The notes beneath the pieces were generated by a model. It saw nothing but the letters and a program-made list of their open reading frames with translations. It ran no database searches and was not told the DNA's origin. From contig NZ_NMVP01000010.1 in NCBI RefSeq assembly GCF_002250705.1, positions 1 through 64,000 of the forward strand: 64,000 nucleotides of DNA, given 5' to 3'. The position numbers and the translations under genes were made by a program. Below are positions 1-8,177 of this stretch, one piece after another. The first letter of the stretch is position 1. The number at the start of each line of letters is the position of its first letter. This DNA comes from Enemella evansiae. GTDB lineage: Bacteria > Actinomycetota > Actinomycetes > Propionibacteriales > Propionibacteriaceae.

Positions 1-2
1 TG

Positions 3-161
3 GTCATCATCGGCCGGCTGCGCCGCGACCCCGACACCCAGGCCTACTTCCACCGACGCACCAGCGAACACAAGACCCGCGCCGAAACCATCCGATGCCT
101 CAAACGCCACCTCGCCCGCACCATCTATCGAAACCTCAAAACCGACCTCATGACCCCTTGA
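3..161 (+). CDS. IS110-family transposase, C-terminal fragment (cut by window edge)
   Basis: The frame is open from the left edge to the TGA at 159-161 and encodes 52 residues. It includes a stretch reading RRTSEHKTRAETIRCLKRHL followed by ARTIYR, which is typical of the extreme C-terminus of IS110/IS1111 (DEDD-type) transposases. The start lies outside the window, so the element cannot be judged complete or active. The call rests on recognising the family tail; the catalytic residues are not in view. Confidence 0.75.
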   Translation, partial: VIIGRLRRDPDTQAYFHRRTSEHKTRAETIRCLKRHLARTIYRNLKTDLMTP

Positions 162-226
162 CGATCTATAGGACCGTCGCAGCCCCGGCTCCGCTTCGCT
201 GCGCCGGGACTGCTACTCGATGAGCG
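162..226. other. Downstream end of the IS110 element and hairpin
   Basis: Sixty-five bases separate the transposase stop from the stop of the convergent DUF2510 gene. They contain CCCGGC (184-189) and GCCGGG (203-208), which can pair as a short hairpin and may serve as a two-way terminator. IS110 elements generally lack terminal inverted repeats, so the element boundary cannot be placed by eye. Confidence 0.3.
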
Positions 227-991
227 TCACTGGCCGGCGCGGAGCTGATCGATCGCCACGGCGGCGGCCTGGGCGCCGTCCGGGGCGCCGGTCGCGACGG
301 TGACCAGCAGGCCCAGCGATTCCGGCTGCCCGGCATCGACGACGATGATGCTGACCCGCCCGGGCGTACTGCCGGTGAGCTCGTAGTCGCGACGCTGGGC
401 CGCCCGCGCTCCCGCCACCTGGGTCGGATAGGCCTTGCCGGCCGGGGTGAGCATCCCGCTGGTCAGCGGATTCCGGGCCCGCAGGCAGGTCTCCACCGCC
501 GGTACCGCCTCCTCGGGCGATTCGAAGACGTCGTCGAGGCGCAGTGCGGCCACCACGATGGTGGCCTCGGTGGTCTCGCCGACCACGACATCGCTGGCGA
601 ACGGCACCCGCGACACCTCGCCGGGGCGCCACGCACCGGGGGTCCGGGTCGTCAGCCCGCCGCCGTGCAGCCAGCCGTTCTCCGGGTAGGTGGCCCGATG
701 GGTGGGTTCGCCATCGGTGCAGTACGCCGGCGCTTCGATCAACCCGACCGGCTGCGCCTTCGGCGCGCCACCCCCGGCAGCCTCGGTGAACGGGGCCTCG
801 CGGCTCAGCACGATGCCGGACACCCCGGCCACCGTGAACACCACGACCGCTGCGGCGCCGACCAGCAACCGCCCGCGACGCGGCCGCGGCGTACCCACCG
901 GGCGGACCTGGGTGGTCCAGCCCTCACCGTCCCAGAGCCGCTGCAGGCCGGAATTGCCCGCCGGGTCCGGGTACCAGCCGGGTGCCGCCAT
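227..991 (-). CDS. DUF2510 domain membrane-anchored protein
   Basis: This 254-residue protein starts MAAPGWYPDPAGNSGLQRLW, followed by DGEGWT, the DUF2510 signature (WYPDP...G...WDG..WT) of many actinobacterial membrane proteins. A proline/arginine-rich linker is followed by one hydrophobic segment at about residues 44-63 and then an extracellular-looking domain with no recognised family. No catalytic motif is visible. DUF2510 is thought to be a small interaction module; the role of this protein is unknown. Its upstream region carries two copies of a 21-nt repeat (1027-1071). Confidence 0.7.
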   Translation of the reverse strand: MAAPGWYPDPAGNSGLQRLWDGEGWTTQVRPVGTPRPRRGRLLVGAAAVVVFTVAGVSGIVLSREAPFTEAAGGGAPKAQPVGLIEAPAYCTDGEPTHRATYPENGWLHGGGLTTRTPGAWRPGEVSRVPFASDVVVGETTEATIVVAALRLDDVFESPEEAVPAVETCLRARNPLTSGMLTPAGKAYPTQVAGARAAQRRDYELTGSTPGRVSIIVVDAGQPESLGLLVTVATGAPDGAQAAAVAIDQLRAGQ

Positions 992-1009
992 GGCACGCTC
1001 CTCTCCGGG

Positions 1010-1071
1010 GCTTCGACTCGCTCGTTCCTCGCTCGCTCAGCCGCCGTGGGCCTCGCTCGCTCAGCCGCCGT
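1010..1071. repeat. Intergenic GAGCGAGCGAGG-type repeat, two tandem cores
   Basis: The 21-nt word beginning CCTCGCTCGCTCAGCC occurs exactly at 1027-1047 and again at 1051-1071. The first copy is preceded by GCTTCGACTCGCTCG. Read on the minus strand it is the same core (GGCTGAGCGAGCGAGG...GAGTCGAAGC) found at 43940, 44347 and 52994. All copies are intergenic or at gene edges, so this is a dispersed repeat family in this genome. Confidence 0.7.
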
Positions 1072-1135
1072 CATCTGAGATCGTAGGCCGCAGACCCGCG
1101 CGGGGGCAGCAATTCGGCCCGGTCGGCATCAGGTC

Positions 1136-1158
1136 GTGACCTGTAACGCGGTTGAAAC
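1136..1158 (+). promoter_or_regulatory. GlnR-type half box upstream of glnA2
   Basis: GTAAC (1143-1147), six bases, then GAAAC (1154-1158) fits the gTnAC-n6-GAAAC unit of actinobacterial GlnR operators, with an extra GTGAC at 1136-1140. It ends 24 nt before the glnA2 ATG. Only one a-b unit is clear; the next expected half-site (GCAGG at 1165-1169) does not match. GlnR control is inferred from the pattern. Confidence 0.5.
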
Positions 1159-1182
1159 ACATCAGCAGGCAGACTTGGTCCC

Positions 1183-2529
1183 ATGGACAAGCAGACCGAG
1201 TATGTGTTGCGGGCCATCGAGGAGCGGGACATCCGCTTCATCCGGCTCTGGTTCACTGACGTCCTCGGTTTTCTGAAATCGGTGGCGATCGCGCCGGCCG
1301 AGCTGGAGGGTGCCTTCGAGGAGGGCATCGGCTTCGACGGATCGGCGATCGAGGGGTTCGCCCGGATCTACGAGTCCGACATGGTCGCCCACCCCGATCC
1401 GGCCACCTTCCAGGTGCTGCCCTGGCGCAGCCACGATGCGGGCGGCGGCACGGCCCGGATGTTCTGCGACATCACCCTGCCCGACGGCTCGCCCTCCTAC
1501 GCCGACCCGCGCTATGTGCTCAAGCGGTCGCTGCAGAAGGCCGCCGACCTCGGGTTCACCGTCTACACCCATCCCGAGATCGAGTTCTTCCTGCTGGAGA
1601 AGGGAACCACGCCGAACGGCGAGCCGATCCCGGTGGACAGCTCCGGCTACTTCGACCACGTGGTCTCCAGCACCGGCAGCGATTTCCGCCGGCAGGCGAT
1701 CACCACGCTGGAGCAGATGGGCATCTCGGTGGAGTTCTCCCACCACGAGACCGCGCCCGGGCAGCAGGAGATCGACCTGCGCTACGCCGACGCGCTGTCG
1801 ATGGCCGACAACATCATGACCTTCCGGGTGGTGGTCAAGGAGGTCGCCGAGCAGGCCGGCATCCGGGCCTCCTTCATGCCCAAGCCGTTCAGCGACTACG
1901 CCGGTTCGGGGATGCACACCCACATGTCGCTGTTCACCGGGGACACCAACGCCTTCTACGACGCCGGTGAGGACTACCGGCTCTCCAAGACCGCCGAGCA
2001 TTTCATCGCCGGCGTGCTGCGGCACTCCGAGGAGATCACCGCGGTCACCAACCAATGGGTGAACTCCTACAAGCGGCTGGCGTTCATGGGCGGTGAGGCG
2101 CCCAGCTACGTCTGCTGGGGCCGCAACAACCGTTCTGCGCTGATCCGGGTGCCGCTCTACAAGCCCAACAAGGGTTCCTCGGCACGCTTCGAGCTGCGCT
2201 CCATCGACCCGGCCTGCAATCCCTACCTGGCGTACGCGCTGATCATCAACGCCGGGCTGGCCGGGGTCGAGGGTGAGTACGAACTGCCGGAGGAGGCCGA
2301 GGACGACGTCTGGTCGCTGACCGAGCGGGAGCGCCAGGCGCTCGGTATCCGGCCGCTGCCGCGGAACCTGGACGAGGCGATCCGGGCGATGGAGAACTCC
2401 GAGCTCGCCATCGACACCCTGGGCGAGCACGTGCACGAGTTCTTCCTGCGCAACAAGCGCGCCGAGTTCAACGAGTACCGCGCCCAGGTCACCCCGATGG
2501 AGCTGTCGCGGTACCTGCCGCTGCTCTGA
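1183..2529 (+). CDS. glnA2: Glutamine synthetase, GlnA2 type
   Basis: This 448-residue glutamine synthetase is of the short actinobacterial GlnA2 class. It opens MDKQTEYVLRAIEERDIRF, has the EGIGFDGSAIEGFAR segment, the metal-site strand HPEIEFFL, the helix QQEIDLRYADALS and the ATP/glutamate loop KPFSDYAGSGMHTHMSLF. The C-terminal region lacks the NLY(D/E)LPP adenylylation loop present in GlnA1 (15820-17244), so GlnE control is not expected. It catalyses ATP-dependent amidation of glutamate, or of a related amine acceptor as reported for some GlnA2/3 paralogues. It lies next to glnE in the conserved locus. No clear ribosome site precedes the ATG, and the GlnR-like half box lies just upstream. 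Confidence 0.93.
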   Translation: MDKQTEYVLRAIEERDIRFIRLWFTDVLGFLKSVAIAPAELEGAFEEGIGFDGSAIEGFARIYESDMVAHPDPATFQVLPWRSHDAGGGTARMFCDITLPDGSPSYADPRYVLKRSLQKAADLGFTVYTHPEIEFFLLEKGTTPNGEPIPVDSSGYFDHVVSSTGSDFRRQAITTLEQMGISVEFSHHETAPGQQEIDLRYADALSMADNIMTFRVVVKEVAEQAGIRASFMPKPFSDYAGSGMHTHMSLFTGDTNAFYDAGEDYRLSKTAEHFIAGVLRHSEEITAVTNQWVNSYKRLAFMGGEAPSYVCWGRNNRSALIRVPLYKPNKGSSARFELRSIDPACNPYLAYALIINAGLAGVEGEYELPEEAEDDVWSLTERERQALGIRPLPRNLDEAIRAMENSELAIDTLGEHVHEFFLRNKRAEFNEYRAQVTPMELSRYLPLL

Positions 2530-2543
2530 CCCGAGGGCACCGC

Positions 2544-3374
2544 TCAGAACAGCGGCAGCCAATCCGACAGATCGGAGCGGCTGCCCGAGGCCCGCACCTT
2601 GCCGGCGCGGACCGCCTCGGCGAACTCGATCCGGCCGACGCAGAGCCGGACCAGGGTGAGCGGATCGCACTCGACGACATTGGGCGGGGTGCCGCGGGTG
2701 TGCTTCGGATCGTCCTCCCCGGTGCCGCACTGCACGGCGGCGAACGGCGGGATACGCAGCTCCACCGACTGGCCCGGGTGCCGGGTCGCGATCACATCGG
2801 CGAGGGTACGCACTGCCTCGGCGCGGCAGGCCCGCGACCAGCGCAGCGGCCCCCGGTCCGGCAGTGATTCGACCAGGTCGTCGCAGTGGGTGACCAGTTG
2901 CACGCAGAGCAGCCGCACCAGATCCAGGGTGCGCATCGGATGCTGGTCGGTCTGTACCGCGGCCGGTGCCAGGTCGTCACCCAGTCGAGCCGCCAGCTCG
3001 GTGGCGTCCTGCCGGAAGCGGGTGGCCAGGCTCTCCGCCGTACCGTGCTGGGCCAACTCGACCGCCAGATCCTGCTGCCGGCGCAACCACGGGCGCAACC
3101 CGGTGAAATAGTCGTTCAACCCCGCCGGTCGGGCCGTGGTGGGCCGGTCCAGGGCGCTCAGCGCCGCCGCCTGCATCACCACCGGATAGGCCACCAGGAC
3201 ACCGACGTCCCAGCCCGGGCGTACCGTCGGCCGGCCCAGGTCGTCGGGCCGGATCAGGGACAGGAAGTCCGCGAGATATCCGGCCTGTTCGACCATGCCG
3301 GCGACAGTCCGGCGCTGGTGCTGCGCTCGTGCGATGACTGCCACCCCCTCAACGTAGTCAGGCCATGTTGCCAC
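2544..3374 (-). CDS. Mycothiol-dependent maleylpyruvate isomerase-like / sterol-carrier family protein
   Basis: This 276-residue cytoplasmic protein resembles actinobacterial proteins annotated as sterol-carrier or MDMPI-type. The N-terminal half looks like a DinB/MDMPI four-helix domain (LADFLSLIRPDDLGRPTVRPGW, then DVGVLVAY). The C-terminal half carries LRIPPFAAVQCG and ECDPLTLVRLCVGRIEFAEA, typical of the SCP2-like MDMPI C-domain. It is divergent from glnE and convergent with glnA2. The ATG at 3374 gives the longest form; a GTG at 3344 just after GAGGGG is an alternative start. A function in thiol chemistry or lipid binding is only suggested by family. Confidence 0.65.
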   Translation of the reverse strand: MATWPDYVEGVAVIARAQHQRRTVAGMVEQAGYLADFLSLIRPDDLGRPTVRPGWDVGVLVAYPVVMQAAALSALDRPTTARPAGLNDYFTGLRPWLRRQQDLAVELAQHGTAESLATRFRQDATELAARLGDDLAPAAVQTDQHPMRTLDLVRLLCVQLVTHCDDLVESLPDRGPLRWSRACRAEAVRTLADVIATRHPGQSVELRIPPFAAVQCGTGEDDPKHTRGTPPNVVECDPLTLVRLCVGRIEFAEAVRAGKVRASGSRSDLSDWLPLF

Positions 3375-3442
3375 TCGGTTGCCAACGGGCGAACTTCGAG
3401 CGTCACGGACGCCACCCCGCCGCCGCGTCGGCGCCCAGTAGC

Positions 3443-6433
3443 ATGCCGTGGGTGAGAGTCAGTTCGCTGACCGGAGTGTTGGCCCGCCGCGGTTTCCACG
3501 ATGCCGCCGCGGCCGCTGAGCGGTTGCCGCAGTGGGGATTGGCGACCGCCGATCAGGATCTGCTGGTCGATCTGGCGGCGGTCTCGGCCGATCCGGATCT
3601 GGCCGTGGAGGGTCTGGACAAGCTGCAGCGGGCCCGCCCCGGTGTGCTCGCCGAGCTCGCCGCGGAACGCGCCTGGGCCCAGCAGGTGACCGCGGTGCTG
3701 GCGGCCAGCGCCGCGCTGCAACAGCATCTGGTCGCCCACCCCGATCAGCTGGAGGTGCTGCGTCCCCAGGCGGTACGCCGCAGCGCCGCCGACCTGCGCG
3801 CGGCGCTGCTGCGCGCCGTCGGCGCCGACCCGGAGGCCGCTGCCCCGGTCGCCGCCGACCCGGATCCCGAGTGCGCCGACCCCGGTGACCCGCTGCGGCT
3901 GGCGTACCGGGCCGAACTGCTGCGGATCACCGCCCGCGACCTGCTCGCCGCCGACGGTTACGAGGCGATGGAGGACGTCGCCGCCGAACTCGCGGATCTG
4001 GCCGATGCCACCATCGAGGCGGCGCTGGCGCTGGCCCGCCAGCAGGTCGGCCCGGACGCGGAGCGGGTCCGGCTCGGCATCGTCGCGCTCGGCAAGACCG
4101 GTGCCCAGGAACTCAACTACGTCTCCGATGTGGACGTGCTCTACGTCGCCGAACCGGCCGCCGTCCCCCCGGCCGGGACCGAGGAGGGGACAGGGGAGGA
4201 GCTGTCCGGCGACCGGGCGATCGAGGTGGCCACCCGGCTCGCCTCGGCGCTCACCCGGATCTGCTCGGCGCACACCTCGGCCGGCACCATCTGGCAGGTG
4301 GACGCGGCGCTGCGCCCCGAGGGCAAGGCCGGGCCGCTGGTGCGTACCCTCGCCAGCCACACCCAGTACTACGCGAAATGGGCGAAGAACTGGGAGTTCC
4401 AGGCGATGCTCAAGGCGCGGCCGATGGCCGGGGATCTGGAGCTGGCCGGCGAGTTCGTGGAGATGGTGCAGCCGAAGGTGTGGCGGGTCGCCGAGGCCGA
4501 CAATTTCGTCGCCGAGACCCAGGCGATGCGTCGCCGGGTGATCGCCAACATCCCCAAGAGCCAGACCGACCGCGAACTCAAACTCGGCCAGGGCGGGCTG
4601 CGCGATGTGGAGTTCACCGTGCAGCTGCTGCAACTGGTGCACGGCCGCACCGACGAACGGCTGCGCACCCGCTCCACCCTGGCCGGGCTGCGGGCGCTGG
4701 TGGATCACGGCTACGTCGGCCGCTCCGATGGTGCCGAGATGGCCGAGGCGTACCGCTTCATCCGCTATCTGGAGCACCGCAGCCAGCTCTTCCGGTTGCG
4801 CCGGACCCATCTGCTGCCGACCGCCGAGGACGACCTGCGCCGCATCGGCCGACCGATCGGGCTCGCCCCCGACCAGGTCACCGAGGGCTGGCGGCGGCGG
4901 TCCCGGCGGGTGCTGACCCTGCATCGGCGGCTGTTCTACTCCCCGCTGCTGGAGGCGGTCGCCAAGATCCCCTCCGGCGAGGTGCGGCTCACCACCGACG
5001 CGGCCCGGGACCGGCTCGCCGCGCTCGGGTATGCCGATCCGCGCTCCGCGCTGGGGCACATCCAGGCACTCAGCCGCGGGATGAGCCGGCAGGCCGAGAT
5101 CCAGCGGCAGCTGCTGCCGGCGATGCTCGGTTGGTTCGCCGAGGGCCCCAACCCCGATCACGGGCTGCTCGCCTTCCGGCAGGTGTCCGAGGCCCTCGGC
5201 GCCACCCCCTGGTACCTGCGCGGGCTGCGCGACGAGGGTGCGATGGCCGAACGGCTGGCGCGGATCCTGTCCTCCAGCCGCTACCTGGTCGATCTGCTGA
5301 CCCGCAACCCGGAGATCCTGCAGATGCTGGCCGACGAGGCCGAGCTGACCCCGCGGCCGCTGCCGGTGCTGGAGCGGGAGATGCGGCTGGTCGCCGGCCG
5401 GCGCACCGACCCGAAGGAGGCCATCGACGCCGTCCGGGGCGTACGCCGCCGCGAACTGTTCCGGATCGGGGTCGGCGATGTGCTCGGGGTGACCGAGCTG
5501 GCCGAGGTCGGGCAGGGGCTCAGCGATCTGGCCTCGGCCACCATCTCCGCGGCGCTGCGGATCGCCGGCCGGAACCGGCCGGAGCTGACCATGTCGGTGA
5601 TCGCGATGGGCCGCTGGGGTGGCCACGAGCTGTCCTACTCCTCCGATGCGGATGCGATGTTCGTGGTGTCCGACGATTCGGAGGAGGCCCGGAAGACCGC
5701 CGCCGAGATCGTCACCGACCTCCGCGCGCTGCTCGCCCGCCCGGGCCCCGAACCCAAGCTGGAACTGGATGTCGACCTGCGCCCCGAGGGCAAGGGCGGG
5801 CCGATGGTGCGTTCGTTGAAGTCGTACGCCGGCTACTACGGGCGCTGGTCCTCGACCTGGGAATCGCAGGCCCTGGTGCGGGCCGACCGGGGTGCCGGCA
5901 GCGACGACCTGGCCGACGAGTTGCTCACCCTGGTGGACCCGCTGCGCTGGCCCGAGGGCGGGCTGAGCCGGGAGCAGCTGTCCGAGATCCGCCGGCTGAA
6001 GGCCCGGATGGAGGGGGAGCGGCTGCCGCGCGGCGCCGATCCGAAGCGGCACCTGAAGCTCGGCCCCGGCGGCCTGTCCGATGTCGAGTGGACCGTGCAG
6101 GTGCTGCAGCTCCAGCACGCCGCCGCCCATCCGGAGCTGCGCACCACCCGGACCCTGACCGCGTTGGGTGCGGCCCGCGAGCTCGGGCTGCTGGCGGCCG
6201 AGGACGCCGACACCCTGGCCGAGGCCTGGACGATGGCCAGCCGGATCCGGGACCGGATCATGCTGGTCCGCGCCAAGGCCTCCGACTCGCTGCCCAATGA
6301 CTCCCGGGAGCTGGCCGCGGTGGCCGAGCTGATGGGTTACGAGGCGGGGGAGGCCTCGCACCTGGTGGCCGACTGGATGCGCGTCGCCCGGCATGCCCGC
6401 TCGGTGGTCGACCGGGTGTTCTGGGGCGAGTAG
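3443..6433 (+). CDS. glnE: Bifunctional glutamine synthetase adenylyltransferase / deadenylase
   Basis: This large two-domain enzyme adds AMP to, or removes it from, the regulatory tyrosine of glutamine synthetase. Two nucleotidyltransferase cores are visible: GKTGAQELNYVSDVDVLYV (about residue 217) and GRWGGHELSYSSDADAMFV (about residue 722). Each is followed by its LRPEGKxGPLVR / LRPEGKGGPMVR element and a helical GlnD-UR_UTase-like domain (LKLGQGGLRDVEFTVQ and LKLGPGGLSDVEWTVQ). The ATG at 3443 gives 996 residues; GTG at 3452 is possible, and the frame stays open upstream to 3365 without similarity. The substrate in this locus is GlnA1, which has the target tyrosine. Confidence 0.93.
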   Translation: MPWVRVSSLTGVLARRGFHDAAAAAERLPQWGLATADQDLLVDLAAVSADPDLAVEGLDKLQRARPGVLAELAAERAWAQQVTAVLAASAALQQHLVAHPDQLEVLRPQAVRRSAADLRAALLRAVGADPEAAAPVAADPDPECADPGDPLRLAYRAELLRITARDLLAADGYEAMEDVAAELADLADATIEAALALARQQVGPDAERVRLGIVALGKTGAQELNYVSDVDVLYVAEPAAVPPAGTEEGTGEELSGDRAIEVATRLASALTRICSAHTSAGTIWQVDAALRPEGKAGPLVRTLASHTQYYAKWAKNWEFQAMLKARPMAGDLELAGEFVEMVQPKVWRVAEADNFVAETQAMRRRVIANIPKSQTDRELKLGQGGLRDVEFTVQLLQLVHGRTDERLRTRSTLAGLRALVDHGYVGRSDGAEMAEAYRFIRYLEHRSQLFRLRRTHLLPTAEDDLRRIGRPIGLAPDQVTEGWRRRSRRVLTLHRRLFYSPLLEAVAKIPSGEVRLTTDAARDRLAALGYADPRSALGHIQALSRGMSRQAEIQRQLLPAMLGWFAEGPNPDHGLLAFRQVSEALGATPWYLRGLRDEGAMAERLARILSSSRYLVDLLTRNPEILQMLADEAELTPRPLPVLEREMRLVAGRRTDPKEAIDAVRGVRRRELFRIGVGDVLGVTELAEVGQGLSDLASATISAALRIAGRNRPELTMSVIAMGRWGGHELSYSSDADAMFVVSDDSEEARKTAAEIVTDLRALLARPGPEPKLELDVDLRPEGKGGPMVRSLKSYAGYYGRWSSTWESQALVRADRGAGSDDLADELLTLVDPLRWPEGGLSREQLSEIRRLKARMEGERLPRGADPKRHLKLGPGGLSDVEWTVQVLQLQHAAAHPELRTTRTLTALGAARELGLLAAEDADTLAEAWTMASRIRDRIMLVRAKASDSLPNDSRELAAVAELMGYEAGEASHLVADWMRVARHARSVVDRVFWGE

Positions 6434-6456
6434 GGCTCCCACTAGGCTCGCGAGCC

Positions 6457-7926
6457 ATGAAGAAGACCCCCGGACCCGGCGCCGCCACCGAGGACAGCGG
6501 GGTGGTGATCCCCGCCGACGCCGAGGGGCGACGCTCCTCCAGCCGGCTCGGCCGCGAGGTGACGGCGGCGGCCCTGGACCCGGTCGATCCGGTGGGTGCC
6601 GCGGCGGCGCTGCGGGAGGTCGACTGGCGCAACGGCTATCCGGTGCACGCCCGCCGGCTGGTGGAGGCCGGGCTGGGGCGTACCCGGGATGAACTGGCGA
6701 TCGCCGAGGCGGGCCTGACCGCCGTCCGGGACCGGCTGCGGATCACCACCGACTCCGGCGAGGCGCCGCTGGCCGAGGCGCTGGAGCGGCCCGCGGCCCG
6801 GCCGCTGCACACCCGCACCGTGCACGGCACCCAGGCGCCGGCCGAGGAGTTCAGCCTGCCGCACGCCGGCCGCCGGCTGACCGGGGACAAGCTGCTGGAG
6901 CGGCTGGCCGCCTGGGAGCGGTCCGGGATCCTCGAACCGTCGGCGGCCGACGCGGTCCGCGAGGTCGCCGCCCACCCGGAGTGGCTGGCGCTGCGCGGCC
7001 GGCGGGTGGTGGTCCTGGGTGCCTCGGCCGAGATGGGGCCGCTGCGCGCGCTGCTGTCCTGGGGTGCCGAGGTGGTGGCGGTGGACCTGCCGCGCCCGGA
7101 GTTGTGGCAGCGGCTGGAGAAGCTGGCGCGCTCCTCGGCCGGGGTGCTGATGCTGCCCGAGCAGCAGGACGGCCCCGGCGCCGACCTGCTGCAGGATCTG
7201 CCCGCGGTCGCCGACTGGCTGGGCGAGCTGGACGGGCCGCTGGTGCTCGGCAATTACGTGTACGCCGACGGGGCGGTGAACCTGCGGCTGTCCGCGGCCA
7301 CCGACCTGCTCGCCACCCAGTTGACCGGGGCCCGCGACGATGTGGCACTGGCCTGGCTGGCGACCCCGACCGACGTCTTCGCGGTGCCGCCCGAGGTGGT
7401 CGAGGCGTCCGCCGAGGCGTACGACCATCGCGGCCTGCGCGCGTTCCGCCCGCTGATCAAGGGGGTCAGTGGTGGCCGATTGCTGAAGCGGAACCATCGC
7501 CCGGGTACCAGCCCGGGCATCGCGGACGCGATGATCCCGCAGCAGGGCCCCAACTACATCCTGGCGAAACGGCTGCACCGCTGGCGGGCCGCGGTGGCCC
7601 GCCGCGACGGGGTGGAGGTGTCGCTGCGGGTCGCGCCGCCGACCAAGACCCGCTCGGTGACCCGCAACCGGGCGCTCGCCGCGGCGTACGCCGGTGCGCA
7701 CCATTTCGGAATCGAGGTCTTCGACCCGGCCACCTCGAACACGCTGATGGCCGCGCTCCTGGTGCACGATCTGAACACCGGCGGCTCCGCGCTGCCGGCC
7801 ACCGCGGCGCCCTGGCAGCACGAGGCCGAAAAGGCGGTGCACGGGGGACTGTGGCGCGGGGCCTACGACCCGCGCAGCGCGCTGGGACTGGCGCTGGTGC
7901 TGGGCTGGGGCGCGGTACGCGGCTGA
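6457..7926 (+). CDS. Conserved unknown protein with Rossmann-like segment
   Basis: This 489-residue protein is not assigned to a named family. An N-terminal charged region (1-60) is followed by a helical part, then RRVVVLGASAEMGPLRALLS and a following EVVAVDLPRP at about residues 184-212. That resembles a dinucleotide- or SAM-binding beta-alpha-beta unit (GASAEMG in place of GxGxxG). Later segments include LVLGNYVYADGAVNLRLS and APPTKTRSVTRNRALAAAY. No signal peptide or membrane segment is seen. It starts 23 nt after glnE and may share its transcript. An oxidoreductase or epimerase role is possible, but the sequence does not show one. Confidence 0.6.
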   Translation: MKKTPGPGAATEDSGVVIPADAEGRRSSSRLGREVTAAALDPVDPVGAAAALREVDWRNGYPVHARRLVEAGLGRTRDELAIAEAGLTAVRDRLRITTDSGEAPLAEALERPAARPLHTRTVHGTQAPAEEFSLPHAGRRLTGDKLLERLAAWERSGILEPSAADAVREVAAHPEWLALRGRRVVVLGASAEMGPLRALLSWGAEVVAVDLPRPELWQRLEKLARSSAGVLMLPEQQDGPGADLLQDLPAVADWLGELDGPLVLGNYVYADGAVNLRLSAATDLLATQLTGARDDVALAWLATPTDVFAVPPEVVEASAEAYDHRGLRAFRPLIKGVSGGRLLKRNHRPGTSPGIADAMIPQQGPNYILAKRLHRWRAAVARRDGVEVSLRVAPPTKTRSVTRNRALAAAYAGAHHFGIEVFDPATSNTLMAALLVHDLNTGGSALPATAAPWQHEAEKAVHGGLWRGAYDPRSALGLALVLGWGAVRG

Positions 7927-7978
7927 ACCCGATGCCCCTGTGACTGGTGAGCTTGTTGGGACATAAGGGGTTCTGGAG

Positions 7979-8008
7979 GTTCAAGTTCCGGTTGAGGTTC
8001 AGGTTACT
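7979..8008 (+). repeat. Five tandem GTTNNN hexamers upstream of the cell-wall hydrolase
   Basis: The sequence runs GTTCAA, GTTCCG, GTTGAG, GTTCAG, GTTACT in strict 6-bp register, with a further GTTCTG at 7970. It lies about 170 nt before the hydrolase start. The surrounding 7927-8177 has no gene; it also holds the palindrome ACACCGGTGT near 8069. Strict short direct repeats in this position suggest a regulator-binding array. Confidence 0.5.
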
Positions 8009-8177
8009 TAGGGGATGGTCGGGGATTCCCCTGATGGCCCGCAGAGCGCCGCCCGGTGCGGAACGACACCGGTGTAACTCCTAGTCAGGGCCGATTTCTT
8101 GGACTTCTTTCAGGTGCATCAGGACTCGCCGCGCGCCTAGCCTCGCAGCGTCCGCTTCCCCCAGCAGAGAGTTCGAG

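Noticed and set aside
3254..6442. Very long open frame (over 1000 codons) on the minus strand opposite glnE
   Set aside because: It mirrors glnE exactly, has low-complexity Gly/Gln/His/Leu-rich composition and no family signal. In DNA this GC-rich, antisense frames of real genes often stay open.
8011..8177. Possible c-di-AMP (ydaO-type) riboswitch before the peptidoglycan hydrolase
   Set aside because: Such riboswitches precede actinobacterial cell-wall hydrolases, but the conserved cores (GGGGAACC, GGGTGAA, CCGTCAGCTAACC) are not found in the leader.
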